64,000 bases of DNA, taken from positions 16,046-80,045 of the IMG/VR virus record IMGVR_UViG_3300024054_000015; one strand, 5' to 3'. Origin of the DNA: a virus. A model generated the notes under the pieces. The model was not told where the DNA came from. It saw nothing but the letters and a program-made list of their open reading frames with translations, and made no database searches. This document shows positions 23,698 to 32,089 of the stretch, one piece after another (the first letter of the stretch is position 1; each line of letters begins with the position of its first letter). The position numbers and the translations under genes are program-made.

Positions 23698-23702
23698 GTG
23701 AT

Positions 23703-23767
23703 CCCTTTCCCAACCCTTCCCATCACGGTGGAATGCTGGCTCTGCCGTGGTTGGGAAGGGTATTTTA
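23703..23767 (+). terminator. Rho-independent terminator
   Basis: CCCTTTCCCAACC (23703-23715) pairs with GGTTGGGAAGGG (23749-23760) with one bulged T. CACGG/CCGTG extends the stem inside, and TATTTTAT follows. It closes the recombination operon. Confidence 0.8.
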
Positions 23768-23768
23768 T

Positions 23769-23861
23769 ATGACCCATTTGGACTACCAACTGAAACCCGC
23801 CCGCAAAATGCTCGCTGGGTCCAAACCAGTGGAGAAACGGGCTATGGCTCAACACTGGTAG
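23769..23861 (+). CDS. Possible 30-codon ORF
   Basis: ATG 23769 follows GGGAAGGG by about 8 bases, but that run is also the terminator arm. The peptide (MTHLDYQLKPARKMLAGS) is basic. Weak evidence; reported because the gap is otherwise empty. Confidence 0.2.
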   Translation: MTHLDYQLKPARKMLAGSKPVEKRAMAQHW

Positions 23862-23887
23862 GAGGGTCTTATTCTTGCGGAGAAGTT

Positions 23888-24172
23888 ATGACGCCGGAAG
23901 AACACATACAGCAAGCCGAGTTGAAGATCAGGTGGTGGCGGTCGATCATTGCCAAGAAGCCGATTACTATTCAGGTTTTCGATAAGTGTAGGAGGGAGTG
24001 GGTTGTGATTAAGGATCCTTCCTGGGATTCGATAAACACCTATCGTGAGAAGCCTAAGCCCTTTGAGGGTTGGGTAGCGACAGCCGATTGCTACCGCACC
24101 CAAGAAGACGCGAGTCGTGCTATGGGTGACACTTTCCATAGGCTGATTCACGTCCGTGAAGTGGAGGAGTGA
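23888..24172 (+). CDS. Unknown protein, 94 aa
   Basis: I place the start at ATG 23888 (MTPEEHIQQAELKIRWWR) with GGAGAAG upstream; the longer frame begins inside the terminator. Helical start, then strands (ITIQVFDKCRREWVVIKD). Unknown. Confidence 0.65.
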   Translation: MTPEEHIQQAELKIRWWRSIIAKKPITIQVFDKCRREWVVIKDPSWDSINTYREKPKPFEGWVATADCYRTQEDASRAMGDTFHRLIHVREVEE

Positions 24173-24174
24173 GG

Positions 24175-24561
24175 ATGAGTCTACCAAAGCTCGAAGATCT
24201 GATCCGAGAAAAGATCGATTACAACGGCTATACGCTCAGCTACGTTAATGTCTCGGATGCTCTTAGGCTGTTGGAGCAGTGCCGACAACTCCAGATGGAA
24301 TTAGCACAAGCTCGTGCGACCCCTAATCCTACGCGAGACTTTGTTACAGAATGTAATGAAGCCTTAGATTCAAAGAATAAGGTAATTAAGCAGTTGGCTA
24401 CAGAAGTGGAGCGGTTGCGCAATGCGCTGGAACAGTACGCCGACAGAAATCGCTGGGCTGGAGTGGATCACCAAGTAACCTGGATCAGAACTGAAGGGCC
24501 GCAGAGGGATCAGAATTACCCTGGTTGGCGGATAGCTGAGGAGGCGCTGAGGTATGAGTAA
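24175..24561 (+). CDS. Coiled-coil protein, 128 aa
   Basis: ATG 24175 follows GGAGGAG. Heptads run through LLEQCRQLQMELAQA and VIKQLATEVERLRNAL. The end has RIAEEALRYE. The VERLR(N/K)AL block is shared with the next gene and resembles the C-terminal coil of the cargo gene at 24784, suggesting a common origin. Confidence 0.65.
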   Translation: MSLPKLEDLIREKIDYNGYTLSYVNVSDALRLLEQCRQLQMELAQARATPNPTRDFVTECNEALDSKNKVIKQLATEVERLRNALEQYADRNRWAGVDHQVTWIRTEGPQRDQNYPGWRIAEEALRYE

Positions 24562-24787
24562 AATCTATGAACCATTGGATATGCACACAGAGTGTCGGCG
24601 GATAATCAAGCTCCGCATTGCGGAGCTTGGGCTCCTGCGGGCGGAAGTGGAGCGGTTGCGGAAGGCGTTGCTGTGTCCAGAGTGCGCTGGGAAAGGACAA
24701 GTGGCTGTGTTTGGTATCACTACCGTTAACTGGATGGACTGCCCCAACTGCGAGGCAGCGAAGATCCGAAAGGAAGCACAGAAATGA
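24554..24787 (+). CDS. DnaJ-type zinc-finger protein with leucine zipper, 77 aa
   Basis: A helix (LGLLRAEVERLRKALL) is followed by CPECAGKGQVAV and CPNCEAAK, the CxxCxGxG style of DnaJ zinc fingers. Overlaps neighbours by 8 and 4 bases. It may be a small chaperone-like or RNA-binding adaptor. Confidence 0.7.
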   Translation: MSKIYEPLDMHTECRRIIKLRIAELGLLRAEVERLRKALLCPECAGKGQVAVFGITTVNWMDCPNCEAAKIRKEAQK

Positions 24788-26280
24788 GTAAGACTAGAAA
24801 GTTGCAGTTTGAGAATCTCGAGTCCCGTCAGTTGCTCTCGACCGATCTATGGCCGAAAGGGGTGGGACTGAAGGCCGATGTCTTCGTCGATGGCGGGGTT
24901 GAATTGTCGAAGGTGTCGTTGGCAAAATCCGCCAACCTCGCTGGACTCACACGCGAAGTGTTCTTCACCAACAGTGGTGCGACGACGCGCGCTGTGATCG
25001 GTGGCAATGCCAACGATACCAACGGTGCTCTGCTGTTCCCGGATGGCCAGCCGCGATTTGGCACCATCTATGTCAACGGCGGATCGGCGGGTCATGCCAA
25101 GATAATGGGCGCGGCGGGGCGACAAGCAATAGAAACCTTCTATGCCCACGGAGGTTCCTACACCGGCTCGTGTGCTGGTGAGTTTGTGGCAGCACGTCGT
25201 ATTCCGTCGCTTTGGGGCGGGAAGGTTGGTAATCAAGGTAACACAGGAAGACAAACCATTACGTTTGATGAAACCGACCATCCGCTGGTGCAGGATTTGA
25301 TGCGCTGGAACGGCGGCAGTAATGTCGTCACCAACGTCCCGCACTATTGGGGACCGACGAACCGGGAATCTTATCCGCATCCCGAGGGGACGCTGTTCCT
25401 CGGCACGATTACGGGCGGGCTGTATCGTGGAACCGATTTCCTCGTCGAATACCAACGCGATGCGGAATCGGGGGTAACGGTGCTCAGCCCCTCCCATCCT
25501 GAGTATGGTAGGCAGGCTAGTCATACAGCCTTGATGGCGTCGATACTAAAGCGGGCCAACGATCTGTCGCGCACCACACCGGACCTGAAGGGCACGCTGG
25601 TTAGCGACCAGTCCTTGGAAATGAGCGGCCCGGAACAGAAAGTCGGTGATGGGCAGTATCACAGATATACGCTCGAGGTTCCAGAGGGAACGAGCGTACT
25701 GTACGTGGGTCTCACCAACCTTAGCGGCAACGCTGACCTCTTTATACAGAAGGATGGCGTAGCGCACGCTGGTAGCTACCTAGTGAAGTCAACCAACGTC
25801 GGCGATGACATGGTGGCAATTCCAAGCCCGGAGGCTGGCACGTATGAGATCAGTGTGTTCGGGGCACATACGGTGTTGAATGGTGCAGCCTACACTTTGT
25901 CAGTGAAAGCTCAAGCGGTGGACATGGTACTAGCGGAAGCGGAGATGAACATGAGTGACGAGGTGAAGGTCGAAGGTCCGTACACCTTCGGGTTGACCCC
26001 TGGCTCCAAGTTGGAGGTCCAGACCATTGAAGGTCAGGAGATCGATCGCCTGCGGGTGGAAATGGATCAGTTACAAAAGAAACTGGATGAGGCTAACAAG
26101 TTGTTGGCCGCGTCGATGCGACTGTTGAAGAATCGCGATTACTATTGGAGTTGGAACTATAAGCTGGAGCAATACGGCTACTTCAGCCAGGGTGAGTACG
26201 TCGGTACGGAGTTACTGGACGTGGTGAAACTGGAGGCCAGACTCGCAAATGAAAGAGCCAGCAACAGTAACGCCAGTTGA
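24784..26280 (+). CDS. Chimeric cargo protein: GATase1-like domain, PPC domain, coiled coil
   Basis: 498 residues. The N-terminus QFENLESRQLLS (8-19) is the LExRxLLS signature of exported planctomycete proteins. Residues ~25-260 resemble a class I glutamine-amidotransferase/BPL_N fold: TIYVNGGSAG, then GGSYTGSCAG with C130 at the nucleophile elbow. Residues ~285-378 are a pre-peptidase C-terminal (PPC) beta domain (YTLEVPEGTSVLYVGL, NADLFIQKDG). The last 110 residues are a coiled coil (RLRVEMDQLQKKLDEANKLL) like the phage proteins just upstream. DNA of the first ~1.1 kb is more GC-rich than its surroundings. I infer a host gene captured and joined to a phage coil. Confidence 0.75.
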   Translation: MSKTRKLQFENLESRQLLSTDLWPKGVGLKADVFVDGGVELSKVSLAKSANLAGLTREVFFTNSGATTRAVIGGNANDTNGALLFPDGQPRFGTIYVNGGSAGHAKIMGAAGRQAIETFYAHGGSYTGSCAGEFVAARRIPSLWGGKVGNQGNTGRQTITFDETDHPLVQDLMRWNGGSNVVTNVPHYWGPTNRESYPHPEGTLFLGTITGGLYRGTDFLVEYQRDAESGVTVLSPSHPEYGRQASHTALMASILKRANDLSRTTPDLKGTLVSDQSLEMSGPEQKVGDGQYHRYTLEVPEGTSVLYVGLTNLSGNADLFIQKDGVAHAGSYLVKSTNVGDDMVAIPSPEAGTYEISVFGAHTVLNGAAYTLSVKAQAVDMVLAEAEMNMSDEVKVEGPYTFGLTPGSKLEVQTIEGQEIDRLRVEMDQLQKKLDEANKLLAASMRLLKNRDYYWSWNYKLEQYGYFSQGEYVGTELLDVVKLEARLANERASNSNAS

Positions 26281-26428
26281 GTGTCGGGTGTGCGACGGCT
26301 ATGGGGTTCTGTATCGCACCGTCGTGCAGAGAGACGGTGAAGAATACGAGGTAGCCGATGAGTGTCCAGCGTGCGGCGGGCATGGGTGGACCGTAGAACT
26401 TGTCAAAGGTGGTGTTGTTTCTGTTTAG
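26249..26428 (+). CDS. Small DnaJ-type zinc-finger protein, 59 aa
   Basis: ATG 26249 lies in the end of the cargo gene with GGAGG 11 bases upstream. CRVCDGYGVLY and CPACGGHGW form a CxxCxGxG pair, as in the protein at 24554. Unknown partner. Confidence 0.65.
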   Translation: MKEPATVTPVECRVCDGYGVLYRTVVQRDGEEYEVADECPACGGHGWTVELVKGGVVSV

Positions 26429-26448
26429 TTTCTGTAAGGAGAATGATG

Positions 26449-26892
26449 ATGGTGCGAAGGATGTTGATGGTGTTCGTGGTGTTGGTGTTGGTGTCTGACG
26501 TGAATGCAGGTATCTTCAACTGGCGAAGAGCTCGCTGCTCCAATGGATCCTGTGGTACAGCTTCAGCAGTACAAAAGGAAACTGCTGTGCAGAAGGAAGC
26601 CGTTCAAAAGGAGGCTGTGCAGAAAGAGGCCGTGCAAAAGTCCGTGGTGGTCACGCAAGGTAGTCCACTTTACGGGATCTGCCTCCGCAAAGCTCGTCTA
26701 CAGGCGGCACGCGGACGAGTGTTTCATCCAGGAGGTAGTATGGGCAGTTGCCATTACGAAGGATGTGGTAGTGGTTCTACAGCCGCTCAAGCTCTGGCTA
26801 ATTGCTGCTTCACTGGAAAGCGACGTTGTGCAGCCTCAGCAGTAGTGCGAGGGGCGAACGGTCGTTACTACGCTACCAAACTCTTCTGGTAG
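26449..26892 (+). CDS. Exported Cys-rich planctomycete-type protein with QKEAV repeats
   Basis: Three ATGs stand in a row; 26449 has the best spacing to AAGGAG. A signal peptide (MVRRMLMVFVVLVLVSDVNA) is followed by a tandem QKEAV repeat (about five copies, one altered to QKETAV). The C-terminal domain has HPGGSMGSCHYEGCG and ALANCCFTGKRRCAA. This arrangement (HPGG, EG-G-S, CC-G-R) is one I associate with small exported planctomycete proteins, so it is probably host-derived. It would act outside the cytoplasm; role unknown. Confidence 0.6.
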   Translation: MVRRMLMVFVVLVLVSDVNAGIFNWRRARCSNGSCGTASAVQKETAVQKEAVQKEAVQKEAVQKSVVVTQGSPLYGICLRKARLQAARGRVFHPGGSMGSCHYEGCGSGSTAAQALANCCFTGKRRCAASAVVRGANGRYYATKLFW

Positions 26893-26898
26893 TCTACG

Positions 26899-26984
26899 GG
26901 CCTGATAGTGTAATCGGTAGCACATTGCTGTTCAAGATCGGTGGCTTGGCAGTGAAGGTGTGGGTTCGAATCCCACTAAGGTCC
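26899..26984 (+). tRNA. Class II tRNA, probably Leu (anticodon CAA)
   Basis: Acceptor GGCCTGA pairs with TAAGGTC (one mismatch, one G-T). The D-arm is GTGT-AATCGGTA-GCAC, the variable arm is long (18 bases, CTT/AAG stem), and the T-arm is a perfect GTGGG-TTCGAAT-CCCAC. The AATCGGTA D-loop and long variable arm fit tRNA-Leu with loop TTCAAGA, anticodon CAA. By strict numbering the loop would be GTTCAAG, anticodon TCA. The anticodon stem is weak in both readings. CCA is not encoded. Confidence 0.7.
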
Positions 26985-27251
26985 TTGAAAACAAGACTGT
27001 AAATCTGGCAGCAGTAATGTCGCAACGCACAGTCTACAACCGACCTCACGGACGCTCGCGAAAGCGTTGGTCTGGCAGGTTTGTGCGTAGCTGTAGAAAT
27101 GTCTGGTCTTTGTTCGCGGGAGCTGGACCGTCTCCACGGAGACGTTTCGAGCCTACACTCCTTTCCACAGATGGGCTTTTGTCCGGGTTAGCCGCCGGAC
27201 GCTGGTGGGCTCCGGAAGCTAATGTCCGTCCCACCCAACTAAGCAGTACCT
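26985..27251 (+). other. Gap after the tRNA, no confident gene
   Basis: An ORF runs through it from inside the tRNA (26960-27355), Arg/Ser-rich, without a ribosome site; I do not call it. It contains a small ACGCT/AGCGT hairpin near 27052. I found no second tRNA T-arm here. Confidence 0.35.
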
Positions 27252-27917
27252 ATGGTCATATCTACCGCCTGCTGGGGCGGAAGAAAGAAATACCAGCTAG
27301 AGTTTTACAAGAATTATCATACAGAATGGAGTCAATTAGTGGGACCATTTCTTGATAAGTTAAGGAAGACTCTGGACGAGAAGCCAGTAGCTATATGGAC
27401 GCCTAGGCCAGAAGTCTTGCTTCTTCCGCAGATTCCCAAACCCATGCACGGACTTGCTCCTAGGGTAATCCTTGGAGACAAGTGGTGGAATGAGACTAGA
27501 CGTGCTGCCTACAATAAAACTGACAATCATTGTATCGCCTGTGGAGTTCACAAAACCCGAGCTAAGGGTCCAAAATGGATGGAGGCCCACGAGGTCTACC
27601 GTACTAACTATCTACAGGGCAGAATGGTCTTTCTGGAAGCTGTTCCACTGTGTCACTACTGTCACAACTTCATACATAGTGGGCGTCTGCAGGCCCTCTT
27701 GGATAAGCACAGAATCACACAGCAGCGGTTTACCTCTATTATCCAACATGGTGAGCGCGTGCTTGGTCAGGCTGGTTTGGAGAAGGCTCCGCCATACGAA
27801 GGTAAAATCGCGCCGTGGTCAAGCTGGCGTCTCGTGTTGAACCGTAAGATGTATAAGCCACGCTTCAAGTCAGCAGAGGCTTGGGCTAAACACTTCGGGG
27901 TAGAATTGGAGGAGTAA
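27252..27917 (+). CDS. HNH endonuclease-like protein, 221 aa
   Basis: The core is NHCIACGVHKTRA, MEAHEVYRTNYLQGRM and LCHYCHNFIHSG: two CxxC zinc pairs around an HE pair and a closing H-N-F-I-H, as in HNH nucleases. The N-terminal 80 residues are helical with a Trp/Pro-rich link. GTG/TTG alternatives exist, but ATG 27252 gives a natural N-terminus. It may be a homing or packaging-type nuclease. It lies directly before the DNA polymerase gene. Confidence 0.7.
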   Translation: MVISTACWGGRKKYQLEFYKNYHTEWSQLVGPFLDKLRKTLDEKPVAIWTPRPEVLLLPQIPKPMHGLAPRVILGDKWWNETRRAAYNKTDNHCIACGVHKTRAKGPKWMEAHEVYRTNYLQGRMVFLEAVPLCHYCHNFIHSGRLQALLDKHRITQQRFTSIIQHGERVLGQAGLEKAPPYEGKIAPWSSWRLVLNRKMYKPRFKSAEAWAKHFGVELEE

Positions 27918-27918
27918 G

Positions 27919-29925
27919 GTGCCGAAAGTAAAGGAGCATATCTATGCCTTGGATACCGAAGCTACAGGGTTAGATCTAAGGCATGGGGCTAGGCCGTTCT
28001 TTGTCAGCATTTGCACACAGGACAACGAGGTACACTATTGGGAAGCTACAGTTGATCCACTAACTAGGAGGCCTTATTGGAAAGAGGAGGACTTGTATGA
28101 AATCCAGGAGATGATAGATGAGGCCGATACCTTGGTCCTGCAAAACCCTCGGTACGACTTTCGTGGGCTGGACCTGTTGGGACTCAGGGCTGGTACTCCA
28201 AGGAATTGGATCAAGGTCCGCGATACGTTAATGGCTGGGCATCTGCTAGTGTCCAATCAGCCACATGATCTAACCACTATGGCTATGATCTATCTGAGGC
28301 TGAACATTCAACCACTTGAGGACAAGCTGGAGGCAGCGGTTAAGGAGGCCGTTAGGATTGCCAAGCGCAAGTACCCTAAGTGGAGGTTGGCTAAGAAAGA
28401 CCTGCCCGAGATGCCTAGTGCCAAGGACAAGGTCTGGAAGTACGACTCCTGGCTACCCAAGGCTATTGCCGCAGCAGAGGGCTACGAGCCTGACCATGAC
28501 TGGTGGACCGTTCTAGCAAACTACGGCAACGGCGACAGTAGTGTGACCCTGCCGTTGTACTTAGCCCAGGAGAAGCTGCTAATCAAGGCTGGGCTTTACA
28601 GTATCTACAAGTTCCGGCTCAAGCTGTTGCCAACCATCTACAAGATGGAAACACATGGCATGACTATGAGTAAGGAGCGGACCACCGAACTACTGGCTAG
28701 GCTCACAGATGAATCCGAGCAGTGTCGCGCTAACTGTATAGAGCTCTCTGATGGAGAGTTGGAGGACTTGCCCGTTAATGGAATGAGCAATGCTCTACGG
28801 CATGTGCTGTTTGAGAAGTTCTCCTTACACTCACCTAAGCAAACAGCCGCAGGAAAGTCCAGTGCTGACAAGTTCGTGCTGGACCACTGGATCGCTACTC
28901 TTCCAGAAAGTTCCAGGGCTTGGAAGTTTGTTAACGACCTGAAGAGGTACCGAAAGCGTAAGACTGCCATAGGGTACATTCACTCCTATGAGAAGTTCTG
29001 GCAGCATACGGTAGTCACGCTGCGTGGTAGTGGTACTGTCATGATAGTGTACCCCTCGTATAATCCGACGGGCACAGATACGCTGCGGTTCAGTAGCCAG
29101 AACCCTAATGCCCAACAGGTCAGCAAGCAGGAGGAGGTCAACACTCGCTACTGCTTTGGTCCAGCCCCAGGTCGTGAGTGGTGGTCCATAGACTTCTCCA
29201 ACCTGGAGTTGCGTATCCCAGCCTACGAGTCGGGCGAAGAGGAGATGATATTCCTGTTCGAGCATCCGAACGATCCACCCTACTATGGCTCCTACCACAT
29301 GATGATCTTCGACACGCTGCACCCTAACCTGTTCCTGGAACATGGTATGGAGTGCAAGAAGGTCTTCGAGTCTACGTGGTATCAGTGGACCAAGAATGGA
29401 AACTTTGCTGTGCAGTATGGGGCTGTGGAGCATAGTGGTACGGCAGATAAAGCCTACCACGTACTAGGAGCCCAGCGTAAGATCATGTCGCGGTTCACTA
29501 GGATCAAGCAACTCAGCAATCGGTGGATCGAGTTCGCCAATAAGTCTGGCTATGTGGAAACAATGCCCGACAAGACAGTGGACCCTATTCGGGGTTATCC
29601 CCTATACTGTACCCGCACCAACTACGGCAAGGTCTTGGAAACAGTGCCTCTAAGCTACCACGTTCAGGGTACTGCCATGTGGATCACCTGTAGGGCGATG
29701 ATTGACTGCCAGAACTACTTGGACATACATAAGAGTAGTGGTGGCAGGATAATCTCACAGATCCATGACGAGATCCTGTTCGACTTCCCGGTAGGTGTAG
29801 GCAAGCACCATGTTGGGAATCTTAGGAAGCTAATGGAGCAGGTAGGTCAGGATATTGGGGTTCCATTGGCAACCACTTGCGGCTATCATCCAGTAACTTG
29901 GGCCAAGTCGGAGAACTATCAGTGA
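27919..29925 (+). CDS. Family A DNA polymerase with 3'-5' exonuclease
   Basis: 668 residues from GTG 27919, preceded by GGAGGAG. The exonuclease motifs are YALDTEATG (D12, E14), NPRYDFRGLD and YGNGDSSVT. The polymerase motif A is DFSNLELRIPAY (~424), the O-helix is TKNGNFAVQYG, and motif C is QIHDEILFDF (~616). Layout and length match T7-like replicative polymerases, without a 5'-3' exonuclease. Motif A has Asn-Leu in place of the usual Gln-Ile, which may suit altered nucleotides. Confidence 0.95.
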   Translation: MPKVKEHIYALDTEATGLDLRHGARPFFVSICTQDNEVHYWEATVDPLTRRPYWKEEDLYEIQEMIDEADTLVLQNPRYDFRGLDLLGLRAGTPRNWIKVRDTLMAGHLLVSNQPHDLTTMAMIYLRLNIQPLEDKLEAAVKEAVRIAKRKYPKWRLAKKDLPEMPSAKDKVWKYDSWLPKAIAAAEGYEPDHDWWTVLANYGNGDSSVTLPLYLAQEKLLIKAGLYSIYKFRLKLLPTIYKMETHGMTMSKERTTELLARLTDESEQCRANCIELSDGELEDLPVNGMSNALRHVLFEKFSLHSPKQTAAGKSSADKFVLDHWIATLPESSRAWKFVNDLKRYRKRKTAIGYIHSYEKFWQHTVVTLRGSGTVMIVYPSYNPTGTDTLRFSSQNPNAQQVSKQEEVNTRYCFGPAPGREWWSIDFSNLELRIPAYESGEEEMIFLFEHPNDPPYYGSYHMMIFDTLHPNLFLEHGMECKKVFESTWYQWTKNGNFAVQYGAVEHSGTADKAYHVLGAQRKIMSRFTRIKQLSNRWIEFANKSGYVETMPDKTVDPIRGYPLYCTRTNYGKVLETVPLSYHVQGTAMWITCRAMIDCQNYLDIHKSSGGRIISQIHDEILFDFPVGVGKHHVGNLRKLMEQVGQDIGVPLATTCGYHPVTWAKSENYQ

Positions 29926-30311
29926 AGGCTAAGTGTGTAGCTATCTTAGATACTATGTGGGGAGGATCTGGCAAGGCTCCAGGTATGTTTAGGATAAACC
30001 CTAAGAACCACACAGGCCGGAGGCTGTACTGGTTCCTCGGCCACAAGGATCTATGGGTTACGAATGCCTGCACAGAGTACGTCGCCAATGCCAAGCTGCA
30101 CGGGAGGCCAGACCCTAAGAGGTTGGCAACTAACCTCCAGAGAGTCACCTGTGACCTATTGCTGGTCTGTGGTTCGGTGGCTGCTAAAGCCTTTAGGAAG
30201 TGTGGCTACAAACCGAAGTGTAGGGTCATATACATTCCGCATCCAGCTTGGCGTGGTTGGACAATGGAGCACTTGGAAGAAGTGAGAAGGAGAATACAAG
30301 ATGAAGATTGA
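29922..30311 (+). CDS. Uracil-DNA-glycosylase-fold protein, 129 aa
   Basis: GTG 29922 overlaps the polymerase stop (GTGA) and has GGAG 9 bases upstream. It has an ILDTMWGGSGKAPG loop, a LLLVCGSVAAKAF strand-helix and VIYIPHPAWRGW, which line up with the GxAPG-like, central and HPS/HPA motifs of UDG-superfamily proteins in order. It is shorter than true UDGs and lacks the catalytic Asp/Asn pattern I would expect. It is followed directly by the hypermodification genes, so it may bind or act on modified uracil. Confidence 0.55.
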   Translation: MKAKCVAILDTMWGGSGKAPGMFRINPKNHTGRRLYWFLGHKDLWVTNACTEYVANAKLHGRPDPKRLATNLQRVTCDLLLVCGSVAAKAFRKCGYKPKCRVIYIPHPAWRGWTMEHLEEVRRRIQDED

Positions 30312-31179
30312 AGATGTTAGGAAGCTAAGCCCAGAAGGGAGGTTTCTGTATTGGGTTGGGGAAAGATGGAATATCCTTAGCAAGAGAAGGAGTGGCTATG
30401 TAAGGCCCTGGACGAATGACAAGATCTTACAGTCCTACTACTTTACCAATGTGAAGCGTAAGGATGACAAGGTCACCATCTGGGTTACTGAGAACATTAT
30501 TGGACCAATGCAATGGGATCCACTGGTCATCTTTGCAGTCCTAGCCTTTCGGTGGTTCAACCAACCCCAACCTTCTGGAGAGTATCTAGTAAGTCATGAT
30601 CTTCTAAAGCTGTGGAACTGCGAGTTGGCAGTGAAGGGACTTACAGGGTTCAAGAACGCGGGCTTGAAAGTGTTCACTGGAGCCTTTAACATTTCCAATG
30701 GAGGTAGTAGCAAGCCTAAAGTCAACCGCGTCTGCGAGGACTACATCCAGCCAGTATGGGAGTGTCGAGAGAACTTACTGAACCGTATATTAGAGCCCAA
30801 GGAGCGTACCCTCGCAAGAGCCTTTGAGGTAATCTCCGAGTATCCAGGTATGGGTGGCAGTGGCTTCATGGCTGCTCAGGTTGTCTGTGATCTAGCCTAC
30901 ACACACTTTCTAGAGGATGCTAAGGACTTTGAAACATGGTGTTCCTGGGGTCCGGGAAGTAGACGTGGTATGAATAGAGTGTGTGGCTTTGATGAAAACT
31001 TTCCAATGCCAGCAGGGGATTGGAATGTTAGACTTCAACGCTTGCGTGGGGTCATCAGTAGGAAGCTTGGCCTAAACCTCCATGCCCGCGATGTTCAGAA
31101 CTGTCTATGTGAGTTCTCGAAATACGAAAGGGCTTTGTGGAATCAAGGTCACTTAAAGAGGAGGTACAAGGGTGCCTAG
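30301..31179 (+). CDS. aGPT-pyrophosphorylase/5-hmdU kinase helical-domain protein
   Basis: 292 residues, AAGGAG 8 bases before ATG 30301. The block RPWTNDKILQSYYFTNVKR (35-53) plus KDDKVTIWV is the hallmark of the all-helical, glycosylase-related family (alpha-glutamyl/putrescinyl thymine pyrophosphorylase and the helical part of 5-hydroxymethyl-dU DNA kinase). These enzymes act on 5-hydroxymethyl-dU in phage DNA so that amines or sugars can be attached. No P-loop kinase domain is fused here. Followed, with 8 bases of overlap, by a TET-associated-type glycosyltransferase. Confidence 0.75.
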   Translation: MKIEDVRKLSPEGRFLYWVGERWNILSKRRSGYVRPWTNDKILQSYYFTNVKRKDDKVTIWVTENIIGPMQWDPLVIFAVLAFRWFNQPQPSGEYLVSHDLLKLWNCELAVKGLTGFKNAGLKVFTGAFNISNGGSSKPKVNRVCEDYIQPVWECRENLLNRILEPKERTLARAFEVISEYPGMGGSGFMAAQVVCDLAYTHFLEDAKDFETWCSWGPGSRRGMNRVCGFDENFPMPAGDWNVRLQRLRGVISRKLGLNLHARDVQNCLCEFSKYERALWNQGHLKRRYKGA

Positions 31180-32089
31180 AATACAGGAGCAGTTGATTGT
31201 CTATGTCCCCACTAGGGGAAGAGCTCGCAAGCAGACAACCCTCAAGCAGTTTGACCTCTATAAAAGGCCAGACGTGTTTGTAGTGGTTCCAGAGTGTGAA
31301 CGCAGGTTGTGGACTAGGGATGTGCTGGTAGTTCCAGACGACTACAAGTTTTCTGACATTCGGCAGTTCATCCTTAACTGTCCTGGGAAGTACCATCTGG
31401 TGTTGGATGACGACCTAAGACCCGCGGTCAGAAGGATCGACGATCCAACTAAGTTCACCAACCTAGAGGTTATGGACAGGGCTTCTAGGGCAGACCATAT
31501 TGACCAACTGTTTGATACGATACTGTCGTTACTCCAAGAGGGATGGGTGCATGGAGGCATTGCGGCTCGGCAAGGGGCCAACAACGACACCAATCAGTAT
31601 CAGTTCTGTAGTCGGGTGGTAAGAGCCCACTTCTACAACGCAGAGATTGTGAAGAGTCTAGGACACGACTTTCGGCAGTTCGTTATTAAGCAGGACTATG
31701 ACTTCATCCTGTCCATGCTGTGTAAGGGGATCCCTAACATAGTGATAAACGAATATGTCCAGGATCAGGTTGGCAGTAACACTTCAGGAGGTTGCTCCAG
31801 GTATAGGACAAGCTCGGTGCTAGAGGAAGGAGCTAATCTACTACACCAGAAGTATCCAGACTTCGTAAAGGTGGTGCATAAGCACCCCAAGACTTCCTGG
31901 GGAGGAAAGCCTAGAGTGGATGTAGTGATCCAGTGGAAGAAAGCCTATAAGGAGGGGTTAGAGTATGCCCGTCATTTACAGAGAAAGAATCCGGCCTCCA
32001 TGGACAATAAAGATAGAGCAATCGCGCGGTTGCAACCTCTCATGCAAGTTCTGTCCAATAAACTACTTGAAGGAAATCAACCAAAGTAG
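31172..32089 (+). CDS. TET-associated-type glycosyltransferase (TAGT)
   Basis: 305 residues from GTG 31172, GGAGG 7 bases upstream. LIVYVPTRGRARKQTTL (8-24), VFVVVPECE, LVVPDDYKFSDIRQF and YHLVLDDDLRP (D79-D81) follow the pattern of the TAGT family, GT-A enzymes that attach sugars to oxidised 5-methyl groups of bases in phage DNA. KQDYDFILSML gives a later acidic motif. In this cluster the acceptor is likely 5-hydroxymethyl-dU or a derivative. No TET/JBP oxygenase is visible in the window, consistent with the hydroxymethyl group coming from the TS homologue instead. Confidence 0.7.
   Translation: MPRIQEQLIVYVPTRGRARKQTTLKQFDLYKRPDVFVVVPECERRLWTRDVLVVPDDYKFSDIRQFILNCPGKYHLVLDDDLRPAVRRIDDPTKFTNLEVMDRASRADHIDQLFDTILSLLQEGWVHGGIAARQGANNDTNQYQFCSRVVRAHFYNAEIVKSLGHDFRQFVIKQDYDFILSMLCKGIPNIVINEYVQDQVGSNTSGGCSRYRTSSVLEEGANLLHQKYPDFVKVVHKHPKTSWGGKPRVDVVIQWKKAYKEGLEYARHLQRKNPASMDNKDRAIARLQPLMQVLSNKLLEGNQPK

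Noticed and set aside
23747-23887. Upstream extension of the gene at 23888
   Set aside because: The longer frame starts inside the terminator stem, and ATG 23888 has a good ribosome site.
24847-25524. 225-codon minus-strand ORF opposite the cargo gene
   Set aside because: The plus-strand frame has recognisable domains and a good position in the operon; this frame has neither.
26960-27355. 131-codon ORF after the tRNA
   Set aside because: It starts inside the tRNA, has no ribosome site, is Arg/Ser/Trp-rich and overlaps the HNH gene in another frame.
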